From JBGPBY01 sp041481485 (GTDB lineage Bacteria > Acidobacteriota > Terriglobia > 20CM-2-55-15): a stretch of DNA of 31,426 nucleotides. Position 1 is the stretch's first letter, and the number at the start of each line of letters is the position of its first letter. Location: contig JBGPBY010000013.1 in assembly GCA_041481485.1 (NCBI GenBank), positions 1-31,426 on the forward strand. Reading direction: 5' to 3'. The notes under the pieces are model-generated. The model was not told where the DNA came from. It did not search any database and worked only from the letters and a program-made list of their open reading frames with translations. The translations under genes and the position numbers were made by a program. Below are positions 16,588-24,656 of the stretch, piece by piece.

Positions 16588-18389
16588 TGCTTCAATAGTC
16601 CTCGCCTTTGTCTTGTTTTTGCAGATAACTGGCTGAAAGAGTTTGTGGCACTGTACAAACCCAGGAATCGTTCCAATACACAGGCCATCAAAAATGCGCT
16701 GGTTCCAACGAACTGATCTTCATCAAACTCCATTTCCACTCGTGTTCCCATACACATGACAGGACCATTTTCAGATGCGATTCTGGCAACCTGGGGGCCG
16801 CTATTCACTGCTGTGATTCCCGAGATCTGACTGCGTACAACAGGGTCGTCGGAGAAATCGTAAATTTGAAGGAGTTCCTGAAGCGCTTCCCTCCCATTCA
16901 CAATCGACAAGCCATTGAGAGCGAGATGTGAAATTAATCTCCACTGCAGACCGTTCCCCAAAGATGGACGCAGAGTTTCCGTAGGACGAAAACGGCAGCG
17001 GATTCGGACCATGGGCCCGGACGCCATTTCGAATTCATCGTCCGCTCCAGTAATGGGGAGTCTGGCTGGAAGATCTCTGTTCGTGCACGTCACGCGTATC
17101 GTCAGCAGCTCGTTGGGTGGAGCGCTTGGACGAAAATTGAGGTCGACCAGAGACAGATACACTTCGGACCCCATGTCATCCTTTTTGAGCGAATTCCGCC
17201 GACTGGCAATCCAGAACGTGGATTGTTTCGGTTGCGGCAGATAGGTGTGTTTGAAGGAATAGAAAGGCTCGTATTGAATGATTTCCTCGGTGTCCGGCCT
17301 GGAGGAAACTACCCTTTCAATGGAATAAACTTCGGTGGAACTCTCGTGATAGCGGTCTCCGATCACTCGATATTCGGTTTCTGTCTCCGACACGCTGATC
17401 GCTTCCGCGCGCCGCTCGAAGAGGTTGACCACCGGCGCGCAGCCGAGCAGAAATGTTTCGGAATTCACTCCTTTCTCAAGCTGCGTCAGCCGTTCGCGGA
17501 GTGCAAATTCGCTGAGCAAAATGTAGATTTCCAGCCTTCCGCCGGAAACTGCCGTCCTGTTCTGGAGACCAAGGACATCGAAAAATAGGAATTTTTGCGG
17601 GAAGCAAAAATATTCCTGCAGGAGACGGTAGCCGAGAAAACTCCTCGAATCGTAGGGGAACATACCCTCGTCGAGACCATAACCCGCTTCGCCAATGAAA
17701 TTCCGCTCGATCACGCTGAAGGCGCCGGTCTCCGGATTTCTCAGCAGCACCTGGATGGCATTATTGAAAATCAGTTCGTGCAGGGTGTACGTGATCTTGC
17801 TGTCGCCGTTGAGAAAGAAGCGCAGATCCTTAAAGTCCAGCTGGGGAAATTTCACGGTTCCGGCGGTCTTGAGCTCAATTCGAATCGCTGCGAAAACCTT
17901 GTCTTCGAGATTGGAAGAACCGAGCAGGCTGGCAACCGAGGAGGCGCGCAAGAACGATGCCTTCTCCACGGCGACGGGCCAGAGCGTGACGGGATATGCT
18001 GTCTTGAACTGAACTTCAACTTCCATCACTGGCTTTGATCGCAGTTCAGAGCCCCTGGGAATCGGGTATCCGCTCGTAATGCTGCTCTGTTCCTCGTCCA
18101 GAGCAAACTGCATGATCGACATTGATGGAATCGGCCTCAGATAATGTGGATAAAGGATCCCGAGAAGAGATTCCGTAATTTCCGGGAATTCATCGTCAAT
18201 CTTGTATCGAATGCGCGCTGAAAGAAGAGCAAAGGCTTCAATCAAACGTTCCACATGCGGGTCTTCGCATTTTTCCGGTTCCAGTTCCAGCCTGGATGCT
18301 TCGGCGGGATACTTCCGTGCAAAATCCGCCGCCATACGGCGAATGAATCTCAGTTCGGTTTGATAGTAGGGTAAGAGTTCTTCCTGCAT
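16551..18389 (-). CDS. tssF: T6SS baseplate protein TssF
   Basis: 612 residues, normal family length. It starts with LLPYYQTELRFIRRMAADFARKYP and then DPHVERLIEAFALLSARIRYKIDDEFPEI (the VERL..AFA.L.ARI block), followed by LLGILYPHYLRPIPSM. The C-terminal part has a GNGLQWRLISHLALN-type segment and ends in the MGTRVEMEFDEDQFVGTSAFLMACVLERFLGLYSATNSFSQL stretch typical of TssF. It lies 2 nt after the tssE stop and overlaps tssG by 37 nt. Cytoplasmic baseplate wedge component. Confidence 0.95.
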   Translation of the reverse strand: MQEELLPYYQTELRFIRRMAADFARKYPAEASRLELEPEKCEDPHVERLIEAFALLSARIRYKIDDEFPEITESLLGILYPHYLRPIPSMSIMQFALDEEQSSITSGYPIPRGSELRSKPVMEVEVQFKTAYPVTLWPVAVEKASFLRASSVASLLGSSNLEDKVFAAIRIELKTAGTVKFPQLDFKDLRFFLNGDSKITYTLHELIFNNAIQVLLRNPETGAFSVIERNFIGEAGYGLDEGMFPYDSRSFLGYRLLQEYFCFPQKFLFFDVLGLQNRTAVSGGRLEIYILLSEFALRERLTQLEKGVNSETFLLGCAPVVNLFERRAEAISVSETETEYRVIGDRYHESSTEVYSIERVVSSRPDTEEIIQYEPFYSFKHTYLPQPKQSTFWIASRRNSLKKDDMGSEVYLSLVDLNFRPSAPPNELLTIRVTCTNRDLPARLPITGADDEFEMASGPMVRIRCRFRPTETLRPSLGNGLQWRLISHLALNGLSIVNGREALQELLQIYDFSDDPVVRSQISGITAVNSGPQVARIASENGPVMCMGTRVEMEFDEDQFVGTSAFLMACVLERFLGLYSATNSFSQLSAKTRQRRGLLKQWPPRSGDQILL

Positions 18390-18391
18390 AC

Positions 18392-18904
18392 TCAGCGCGA
18401 ATTCGCGCCCTGCAGGTCCACGCGTCCTGAACCTGGCTCCAGAACGGCATCGAAGCGGATCGGTTCCGGTTCCGGCTCAATCTGGAGGAGCGCACGGACA
18501 TGGTATTTCAGTGAGGAGTCCAGCTTCTGGCCTTCCCGTGCTGAGGGACGGTCCAGCGACACAGTAACGTTGGAAAGCCGTGGTTCAAACTGGCGGATGG
18601 CATTTTCAATCTCCCTCCGGAATCGCTCCTGTTCGGAACGGTCAGCGGCACTGCATCCGGTAAAATCCGGAATGCCGTAATTGACGAGAGATCGGACAAC
18701 TTCAGTATATTGTTCCGGAATGGTCTCCTGCGGCCGTCGAGTGTTCAGCAGCGCGGTCAAGTCCCTATGCAGAGTTTCCTCAAGGTCGCGAACAGTCGGA
18801 TTCCCGGCGCCTCTCATCCTTGCACGAGGACTCGCAGGATCCGGGCCGATGATGCGGTCCAGAATCGATAGTTTTATACCGTAACGGTAATCTCCGTTCG
18901 CCAT
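18392..18904 (-). CDS. tssE: T6SS baseplate protein TssE (gp25-like)
   Basis: 170 residues with the gp25-like fold. LSILDRIIG lies near the N-terminus, TVRDLEETLHRDLTALLNTRR at about 36-56, VVRSLVNYGIPDFTG at about 68-82, and RFRREIENAIRQFEPRLSNVTVSL at about 92-115. The Glu of EPRL, conserved in gp25/TssE proteins, is present. The gene lies 2 nt after the tssA stop and 2 nt before tssF. It nucleates sheath assembly on the baseplate. Confidence 0.94.
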   Translation of the reverse strand: MANGDYRYGIKLSILDRIIGPDPASPRARMRGAGNPTVRDLEETLHRDLTALLNTRRPQETIPEQYTEVVRSLVNYGIPDFTGCSAADRSEQERFRREIENAIRQFEPRLSNVTVSLDRPSAREGQKLDSSLKYHVRALLQIEPEPEPIRFDAVLEPGSGRVDLQGANSR

Positions 18905-18906
18905 CG

Positions 18907-20124
18907 CTATGTTCCGTCACTGCAGGCCAGGGCCTGCCACGGATCCAGCCGACACAACCGGTTGAAGAGTTGTGCCGCCTTCTCCGGATCCGCCGTTCCC
19001 GCCTTTTCGTTCATGCAGCAAAGGTACAAACGGCTCCAGACAGCGCCAGCGACCTGAGGCGCTTCCCAGTCTTCCAGATGGTGATTGTCCACAAGTACAG
19101 CTAATTCTTCGAGAATGGATTTGGCCAGTTTGTCTCTTTTCGTCGAGAGGCAAATATCCGCAAGCAGCAGTTTACGGTGAAACTTGACGCGTCCGCTGGA
19201 TGCTGTCGCTGCCAAACGAGTCATCTCGGCCAGACCTTCCGTAACCTGACCCGCGCGGACCAGTCGTTCTGCGGCTTCCCAGGAATCGTCCGTACCACTG
19301 CTCACGGTTCCCGCCTCGAATGCCATCGTTAAGTTGGAATTGGAGTCGCCTGGCTTGGCCACATTCACATTGTCTCCGCCGGGCGATTTCGGACTTTTCA
19401 GACCTAGCGAACTCTGAAGCAAGGATGCGCAATCATGGAGAGCTTCCTTACTTTGCGTAAAAGACAGGAGATCGGGCCCAAACTTTGCGTCGGCGACAGA
19501 CTCCAGCTTCAGAAGTTCCTCGCCAGCCGCCTGGCAATCGTCGAGAAGAGTTACGAAATGAGACGGAACAGTCAATCGGATAGCGTCGTTAAACTGGGCT
19601 GCTGTGATGGAACCTCCGGTCCGGCGTGATTCGGTAAAGTGGGCATAGGAGTATTCCGGACTTCCATCATTACGATTTGTAATCGGCGTTTCGCGAATCA
19701 GGTCCGCGAACTTGTCATTCAACCATTGCATGGGGCCCGTGCGAATTCCGATATCACCGTCGTCGGCTGACGGATAGAGTCCGGAATCCCAGAAACGAAG
19801 AATCAGTTCGCGAATCAAGATCAGACTGTCCCTGACGCCGGCAAAGGCAAAGAGACGCGTGTTGGCTTCCGTCAGCCAAATCGCAAGTTGCAAATCTTTG
19901 GATTTTTTCTGGATGGCTGTCGAGGCTTTGTCGAATAGTTGAGGCCACCCCGCATCCAGCGGACTCTGTTTTGCATAGATTCCATCGTCGTTGCCGCTGG
20001 ATACTGAGGGACGGGCATTCCGAATACTGATCCAGTCGGCTGCAGCACGGAGGTCATCGCCGGCAGGCCTTTCCGGCCGAATCGGTGTCAGCAGATCATC
20101 TGGAAGCGTTGTTGGCGTCGGCAT
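18907..20124 (-). CDS. tssA: T6SS protein TssA
   Basis: 405 residues from the ATG at 20124. A longer frame reaches 20262 but would overlap tagJ by 167 nt, and its extra residues are the antisense-like continuation, whereas 20124 has GGAG 7 nt upstream and begins right at the conserved domain (LPDDLLTPIRPERPAGDDLR). The ImpA_N domain follows (DWPQLFDKA, IAIWLTEA-like LQLAIWLTEANTRLFAFAG, LILRFWDSGLYPS). The C-terminal half has the VasJ-like helical end (ESVADAKF, SWEAAERLVRAGQVTEGLAEM, KLLLADICLS, ...FNRLCRLDPWQAL). TssA primes or caps tube and sheath polymerisation. The gene overlaps tagJ by 29 nt. Confidence 0.9.
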   Translation of the reverse strand: MPTPTTLPDDLLTPIRPERPAGDDLRAAADWISIRNARPSVSSGNDDGIYAKQSPLDAGWPQLFDKASTAIQKKSKDLQLAIWLTEANTRLFAFAGVRDSLILIRELILRFWDSGLYPSADDGDIGIRTGPMQWLNDKFADLIRETPITNRNDGSPEYSYAHFTESRRTGGSITAAQFNDAIRLTVPSHFVTLLDDCQAAGEELLKLESVADAKFGPDLLSFTQSKEALHDCASLLQSSLGLKSPKSPGGDNVNVAKPGDSNSNLTMAFEAGTVSSGTDDSWEAAERLVRAGQVTEGLAEMTRLAATASSGRVKFHRKLLLADICLSTKRDKLAKSILEELAVLVDNHHLEDWEAPQVAGAVWSRLYLCCMNEKAGTADPEKAAQLFNRLCRLDPWQALACSDGT

Positions 20125-20908
20125 GTTCGAACTCCAGCTCACTGATATCCAGCATTGCGTAGTCGGTCTCTCCCGCCGTGAAAACGCGCTGGCCAAGTCC
20201 CAGGGAGAGCCCCGGACGATCCTCTCTCCATCCGGACATGCGTCCCAGCCGGATCCGGTCATCGGAGTCTGAATAGGAGTTCGGATAAAGCACCGGCAAG
20301 TAGACTTCGCGGGTTTGCTCGGATTTCAAGGTCAGGGTTGCAGGAAGCCAAAACAGGTCTCTAAGATATTTCGGCTGAGCCAGTGACAGGGAATGAACGG
20401 ATTCCCATGGAATCCAAATGTACGCCTCTTCCACCATCGCCTCGAGAAATGGCCGGATCGCATCGTCCCCGTCACCGAAATCGGCGAAACTCTTGCCATT
20501 AATGACGGCAGCAAGGGCTGGAAGAATCTCGTTCGATTTTTCCAGCAGAGAGATTGCGTTATCTGTTCGGTTCTCGGCGATTTCGTGAACGGCTTCGATA
20601 TGCAAGGATGCATATTCCGGAACGGGATCGAGGATCCTGGGGCGAATCTTACCTGCAAATACATTGCGGCGGACCAGTTCCGCCGCAATCAGGTTGCGAT
20701 ATCTCGCAACCGCAATCTCCGAATCGACTTCACTTCCAGCCACTGCGTGGAGTTGTTTCTCGGCTCGCGTCAGATCTCCTGAGAAACAGAGAAGCTCAAA
20801 AAGAAAAATCCTCGCCTTCTGATTGCCGGGATCTTTCCGGATGTCTTCGGAAATCTGTGCGATCGCCTCCGCGAGGCGGCCAGCCTGATAGAGCTCAGTT
20901 GCGGTCAT
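20096..20908 (-). CDS. tagJ: TagJ / ImpE family T6SS accessory protein
   Basis: 270 residues. A TPR-like N-terminus (ELYQAGRLAEAIAQISEDIRKDPGN, ARIFLFELLCFSGDLTRAEKQL) is followed by the ImpE C-terminal domain with DFGDGDDAIRPFLEAMVEEAYIWIPWESV near 155-185 and PKYLRDLFWLPATL near 193-206, ending with GQRVFTAGETDYAMLDISELEF. Family knowledge: TagJ (HsiE1) binds the sheath protein TssB and modulates ClpV-driven recycling, and it marks a subset of T6SS loci. It is placed between hcp and tssA. The start codon has no strong Shine-Dalgarno at ideal spacing (GGAG about 18 nt upstream). Confidence 0.9.
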   Translation of the reverse strand: MTATELYQAGRLAEAIAQISEDIRKDPGNQKARIFLFELLCFSGDLTRAEKQLHAVAGSEVDSEIAVARYRNLIAAELVRRNVFAGKIRPRILDPVPEYASLHIEAVHEIAENRTDNAISLLEKSNEILPALAAVINGKSFADFGDGDDAIRPFLEAMVEEAYIWIPWESVHSLSLAQPKYLRDLFWLPATLTLKSEQTREVYLPVLYPNSYSDSDDRIRLGRMSGWREDRPGLSLGLGQRVFTAGETDYAMLDISELEFEHADANNASR

Positions 20909-20962
20909 CGAACTGATTGGAAGTTTCTCCAGGGTCTGCTGGGCGGCAGACCCTCATGGAGA

Positions 20963-21457
20963 TTACGCGGTCTTCTTGTTCTCTATCAGATCCCACCCGC
21001 CCGTGACGTTTCCACCGCCGGAACCATCTGCACGTTTTTGCTGGGTGTAGGTCCATTTAATCTTTCCATAGTTGAAACTCACGGCTTCCGATGGCAGATC
21101 CTTCTCCTTGCCATTTCCGCCAGGAGATACGCTGGAGATAATGCATTGTTCCATCTTGATCTCCATGTATTTCACTTTGTCGCCGCCGGCCCGGCACAAT
21201 TCCACGGTCACTTCTTTGATGTGTTGTCCGGTGGAACATGCCTCGTAGAGTTTCGGGGACGCCTTATCAAGGTATTTGACAATTACAAAATCACTGTGCG
21301 CGCACCGCTCCGATGCGGCGCCGCCGGCGGAACTGGCAGTGCTCGAAACGGGCTGCGAAATGCCGTGATTGTATGACAGAATTTCAATCCACTCTTTGTG
21401 ACCGCCGTCCGTGGACTCGCCAGGAATGCCATCTATCTTCAGGAACGCATCGAACAT
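20963..21457 (-). CDS. tssD: Hcp tube protein (TssD)
   Basis: 164 residues, standard Hcp length. It starts MFDAFLKIDGIPGES, then HKEWIEILSYNHGISQP at about 20-36, SDFVIVKYLDKASPKLYEACSTG at about 55-77, and an AVSFNYGKIKWTYTQQ end strand at about 128-143. A strong GGAGGAG Shine-Dalgarno lies 6-7 nt before the ATG, stronger than those of its neighbours, consistent with the need for many copies. A 54-nt spacer follows before tagJ. The hexameric rings form the inner tube expelled by contraction. Confidence 0.96.
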   Translation of the reverse strand: MFDAFLKIDGIPGESTDGGHKEWIEILSYNHGISQPVSSTASSAGGAASERCAHSDFVIVKYLDKASPKLYEACSTGQHIKEVTVELCRAGGDKVKYMEIKMEQCIISSVSPGGNGKEKDLPSEAVSFNYGKIKWTYTQQKRADGSGGGNVTGGWDLIENKKTA

Positions 21458-21488
21458 GAACTTTCTCCTCCGTAAATTTGTTTAACCG

Positions 21489-22976
21489 TCAGACCTTTCC
21501 CTTCGGTATTTGTGCAACCAGCCGCATCGAAATTGCCAATTCATCCAGTTGGAAATGAGGCCTCAGGTAAGCGATCGCTTCATATACTCCGGGCTTACCG
21601 CCGACTTCTTTAACCTCCACATGAGCCTCTCTGAGCGGAAATTTCGCCTTGGCCTCCTGGCTCGCGCTGTCGTCCAGCAAAACAAAGTTGGAAATCCAGT
21701 TATTCAGAAACTTCTCGCATTGTTCACGCGACATAAACGACCCCACTTTGTCGCGCATGATTGTCTTCAAAAAGTGAGCAAATCTTGCAACCGCCATGGT
21801 GTACTGCAACTGCGAAGTCAACCGAGCGTTTGCCGTTGCGTCGTCGCTCATGTACTTCTGAGGCTTCTGGCAAGATTGGGCGCCAATAAACGCAGCCTGG
21901 TCCTTGCCTTTGTAGTGACAGAGCGGGATAAAACCCAGCTTCGCCAGTTCATTTTCTCTTCTATCAGTAATGGCGATTTCCGTAGGACATTTCAGGGCAA
22001 TGTCGCCGTCGTCGGTTTTGAACGTATGTGCAGGCAAACCTTCCACCAGTCCGCCGCCTTCGACCCCGCGGATCGCCGCGCACCACTCGTACTTCGCAAA
22101 AGCATCGGTCAGCCGGGTCGCAAAGGCATAAGCCGCATTTCCCCATAGATACTTCCTGTGGTCCAGGCCGTCGACCTTCTCTTCGTAATCAAATGCCTCG
22201 ACTGGCGTGGTTTCCTTTCCATAAGGAAGCCTCATGAGGATGTGTGGCATACAAAGCCCGACGTATTTTGAATCGTCGCTATCTCGGAAAGACTTCCAGC
22301 GGACATAGGCGTCGTTGTCGAAAATTTTTGCCAGATCCCGAGGGCCGGCTAAGTCCGTAAAGGATTCCCAGTTGAACAGCGCGGGACTTGCGGCAGAAAT
22401 GAACGGCGCGTGGGCCGCCGCCGCGACGTTGGACATCTTTTCAAGCAGTTCCAAGTCCTGAGGGTGGCGGCCAAATTCGTAATCGCCAATCAGTACGCCA
22501 TAAGGGTTTCCGCCCAAAACTCCGTATTCCTCGTCGTGCACTTTTTTGAAGATCTCGCTTTGGTCAAACTCCGAGGCTTTCTGCAAATCCTTCAGCAATT
22601 CGCCCTTTTTAATGTTCAGAACCTTGATCTTCAGCATCGTCGACGTTTCAGTTCTGGACAGCAGGTAGTGGAGTCCGCGCCATGTCGCTTCCAGTTTCTG
22701 GAAGTCCTCATGGTGCATGATTTCGTTCAGCTGGTCGGAGATGATGGCGTCAATGGCGGAAATCCTTTCGTTTAGCGCAACATCGGTGTCCTTCTTGAAC
22801 ACCATGTTCTTATTCAGGACATTGCCAACAAGAGTTTCCACCCAAAGCTTAGCCTGACTACGTTCCTCGTCAGATTGCCCCAACTTGCCCTCGACAATGA
22901 TTCGATCGAGAATGCTTCCCTCGGTTGTGGCGAGACCGGACGCAGACGAGACCTGTCCTTTAGCTTCATTGGCCAT
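21489..22976 (-). CDS. tssC: T6SS sheath large subunit TssC
   Basis: 495 residues, matching TssC/VipB length. Signature stretches are FQKLEATWRGLHYLL at about 93-107, NPYGVLIGDYEFGRHPQDLELL, HAPFISAASPALF, KSFRDSDDSKYVGLCMPHILMRLPYG, the YLWGNAAYAFATRL motif, and the C-terminal YLRPHFQLDELAISMRLVAQIP. It starts 1 nt after the tssB stop, as usual for the sheath pair. With TssB it forms the contractile cytoplasmic sheath. Confidence 0.97.
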   Translation of the reverse strand: MANEAKGQVSSASGLATTEGSILDRIIVEGKLGQSDEERSQAKLWVETLVGNVLNKNMVFKKDTDVALNERISAIDAIISDQLNEIMHHEDFQKLEATWRGLHYLLSRTETSTMLKIKVLNIKKGELLKDLQKASEFDQSEIFKKVHDEEYGVLGGNPYGVLIGDYEFGRHPQDLELLEKMSNVAAAAHAPFISAASPALFNWESFTDLAGPRDLAKIFDNDAYVRWKSFRDSDDSKYVGLCMPHILMRLPYGKETTPVEAFDYEEKVDGLDHRKYLWGNAAYAFATRLTDAFAKYEWCAAIRGVEGGGLVEGLPAHTFKTDDGDIALKCPTEIAITDRRENELAKLGFIPLCHYKGKDQAAFIGAQSCQKPQKYMSDDATANARLTSQLQYTMAVARFAHFLKTIMRDKVGSFMSREQCEKFLNNWISNFVLLDDSASQEAKAKFPLREAHVEVKEVGGKPGVYEAIAYLRPHFQLDELAISMRLVAQIPKGKV

Positions 22977-22977
22977 A

Positions 22978-23499
22978 CTACTTCTTCTCCTCTTCAGAAT
23001 CAGAGAGACCCAATTCCGAACCGAGCCGGCTGTTCACACCCTCGGTATTCTTCAGTATTTCTTCGACAAATTTTTCGAGTTTATCGTTACCCGCCAGCGT
23101 ACTTTGCAAATTGGCGAGACGACTCCGTTCTTCAAGTAGCTTCCGAAGGGGCTCGATTTGCTTCGCGACGTTTTGAGGCTCGAAGTCTTCCAGTTTTTTG
23201 AAGCGGATATCCACGCCAATTTTGGTGTCATCATTGTTTAATTTGTTATCCGCCTTGAACGCCAGACGGGGCTCGATCTTCTCGAGTACTCGATCGAAGG
23301 TGTCGGGATCGACCTCCGCAAATCGGCGTTTCTTCAAATCGACAGTCACTTCAGACTGAGCTCCAAGATCCGCCAATACGCCAACAACAAACGGCAATTC
23401 GCGCTTTTCGATAGCTCCGCCCGTCTCGACATCATAGGTGATATGGACTCTAGGGGGACGGACCCGTCCCAGCTTTTTCTGAATGCTTTCCTTAGGCAT
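22978..23499 (-). CDS. tssB: T6SS sheath small subunit TssB
   Basis: 173 residues. It begins KESIQKKLGRVRPPRVHITYDVETGGA and continues with ELPFVVGVLADLG, FAEVDPDTFDRVLEKIEPRLAF, and EDFEPQNVAKQIEPLRKLLEERSRLANL, all TssB/VipA landmarks. AGGGAG lies 9 nt upstream of the ATG. First gene of the long minus-strand operon. Its promoter must lie in the duplicated region 23500-23844. Confidence 0.97.
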   Translation of the reverse strand: MPKESIQKKLGRVRPPRVHITYDVETGGAIEKRELPFVVGVLADLGAQSEVTVDLKKRRFAEVDPDTFDRVLEKIEPRLAFKADNKLNNDDTKIGVDIRFKKLEDFEPQNVAKQIEPLRKLLEERSRLANLQSTLAGNDKLEKFVEEILKNTEGVNSRLGSELGLSDSEEEKK

Positions 23500-23519
23500 G
23501 AAAAATTCTCCCTGGCTTC

Positions 23520-23655
23520 TAATTCCTCAATACAGAAGCGATTTCCTGAAGCAAATTGTCCAGTCTTGGCCGCCGACTGTAGCACATCACTTTCGTGGCC
23601 GCCAACAGTTAACTGCATTTATCTCAAACACCTATGCTTTTTGAGCGGAAAATCC
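23520..23655 (+). repeat. Diverged direct repeat, copy 1, upstream of tssB
   Basis: Aligns by eye with 23711-23844, about 191 nt away in the same orientation. Shared blocks include aattcctc-atacagaagcg, ttcctgaa, aaattgtcc-gtcttggccgcc, gtggccgcca, and tttttgag-tgaaaa. Each copy has two TGGCCGCC boxes (here 23566-23573 and 23595-23602). It fills half of the 345-nt divergent gap, in which I see no functional gene. Confidence 0.7.
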
Positions 23656-23710
23656 GATGACCACAGTGTGTTCGGCTGGACTGCTGAAGACAAATCGTCC
23701 TTTGATCCGC

Positions 23711-23844
23711 AATTCCTCTATACAGAAGCGCGTTCCTGAACTAAATTGTCCTGTCTTGGCCGCCGGATTCAGCATTTTCGCTGTGGCCGCCAGCATTGAA
23801 CTGCGTATTTCCCATTCACTGTTATTTTTGAGCTGAAAACCCTA
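23711..23844 (+). repeat. Diverged direct repeat, copy 2, upstream of the PP2C gene
   Basis: Second copy of the repeat described for 23520-23655. The TGGCCGCC boxes are at 23757-23764 and 23784-23791. This copy ends directly at the ATG of the phosphatase gene. At the same place in copy 1 there is also an ATG (23656), suggesting that the duplicated unit was the 5' region of the phosphatase gene. Confidence 0.7.
23796..23825 (+). promoter_or_regulatory. Candidate promoter of the PP2C phosphatase gene
   Basis: TTGAAC (23796-23801), an 18-nt spacer, then TGTTAT (23820-23825), 19 nt before the ATG. The equivalent place in copy 1 of the repeat reads TTAACT (23608-23613), 18 nt, TATGCT (23632-23637), so the spacing is kept while the boxes drift. 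Matches to the sigma-70-type consensus are partial and no other data support the call. Confidence 0.28.
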
Positions 23845-24639
23845 ATGAGCGCACTTTTTGCAACGGGAGTCACGGACGTCGGCTGCAAGCGGACTCACAA
23901 CGAGGATCGGATATTGGTTGAGCGAGAAAAGGGAGTCTTCATATTAGCGGATGGAATGGGAGGCGAGCGGTGCGGCGAACTCGCGGCGGAGATCGCGATT
24001 CAGACCGTCGGCGAGTTTTTCCTGGCCTCTCACCAGCAATCCGAATCGGCGGACTGGCCATTCGACTATGACTTTACTCTGGATGAAGATCAGAACCGCG
24101 TCATGAACGGAGTTCGGCTGGCAAACCGGCGTGTCTGGGAAACTTGCCAAAACCGGCACGACTGCGAAGGAATGGGCACAACGATATCGGCACTGTATTG
24201 CAGTGGTGCGAAGGCCACAATTGGAAATATTGGAGACAGCAGGGTCTATGTTTTCCGGTCAGGACAACTTCGGCTACTAACTCGTGACGATGCCGTCGTC
24301 GCCGACCTCGTCGAATCCGGCAAGATCTCGGTAGAGGAAGCCAAAAATCATCCCATGCGGAATGTGCTCACATGCGCGCTGGGACGCAACGAAGACGTCG
24401 CCGTACAATTGATACAACTGACTCTCAAACCGGGGGATCGATTGCTGCTGTCCAGTGATGGGATGCACGGAGTGGTCGATCATTCCCTGATCGGCCATTT
24501 CCTCAGAGAATATCCGGATTCTTCAGCCGCAGCGAGCCAGCTCGTTGAAGCCGCCAAAGACGCCGGCAGTACGGACAACATTTCCTGCATTGTCGTTGAT
24601 ATTCCGGCAGCTGAAAAGAGTGAGTCCGTCTCTCTCTGA
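23845..24639 (+). CDS. pppA: PP2C-type Ser/Thr protein phosphatase (PppA-like)
   Basis: 264 residues with all PP2C metal-binding motifs: RTHNEDR near 18-24, LADGMGG near 33-39, GMGTTISAL near 110-118, NIGDSRVYVFR near 130-140, LLLSSDGMHGVVD near 194-206, and GSTDNISCIVVDI near the end. This is a bacterial Stp/PppA-like enzyme of normal length without a membrane helix. Beside a kinase gene and an FHA gene it matches the threonine-phosphorylation switch (PpkA/PppA/Fha) described for T6SS control. Its role would be to dephosphorylate the FHA partner. It is convergent with the kinase gene, their stops being 17 nt apart. Confidence 0.93.
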   Translation: MSALFATGVTDVGCKRTHNEDRILVEREKGVFILADGMGGERCGELAAEIAIQTVGEFFLASHQQSESADWPFDYDFTLDEDQNRVMNGVRLANRRVWETCQNRHDCEGMGTTISALYCSGAKATIGNIGDSRVYVFRSGQLRLLTRDDAVVADLVESGKISVEEAKNHPMRNVLTCALGRNEDVAVQLIQLTLKPGDRLLLSSDGMHGVVDHSLIGHFLREYPDSSAAASQLVEAAKDAGSTDNISCIVVDIPAAEKSESVSL

Positions 24640-24656
24640 AGTCTTTCGCAGGAACG

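Noticed and set aside
20125..20262. N-terminal extension of TssA to 20262
   Set aside because: It would overlap tagJ by 167 nt and adds sequence unlike TssA. The ATG at 20124 has a good GGAG and begins at the conserved domain.
23560..23610. Sigma-54 promoter reading of the TTGGCC boxes
   Set aside because: The required GG-N10-GC spacing is not met in either copy of the repeat.
23656..23840. Small open frame starting at the ATG of repeat copy 1, running through copy 2
   Set aside because: It reads through promoter-like repeat sequence, has no domain, and is better explained as a by-product of the duplication.
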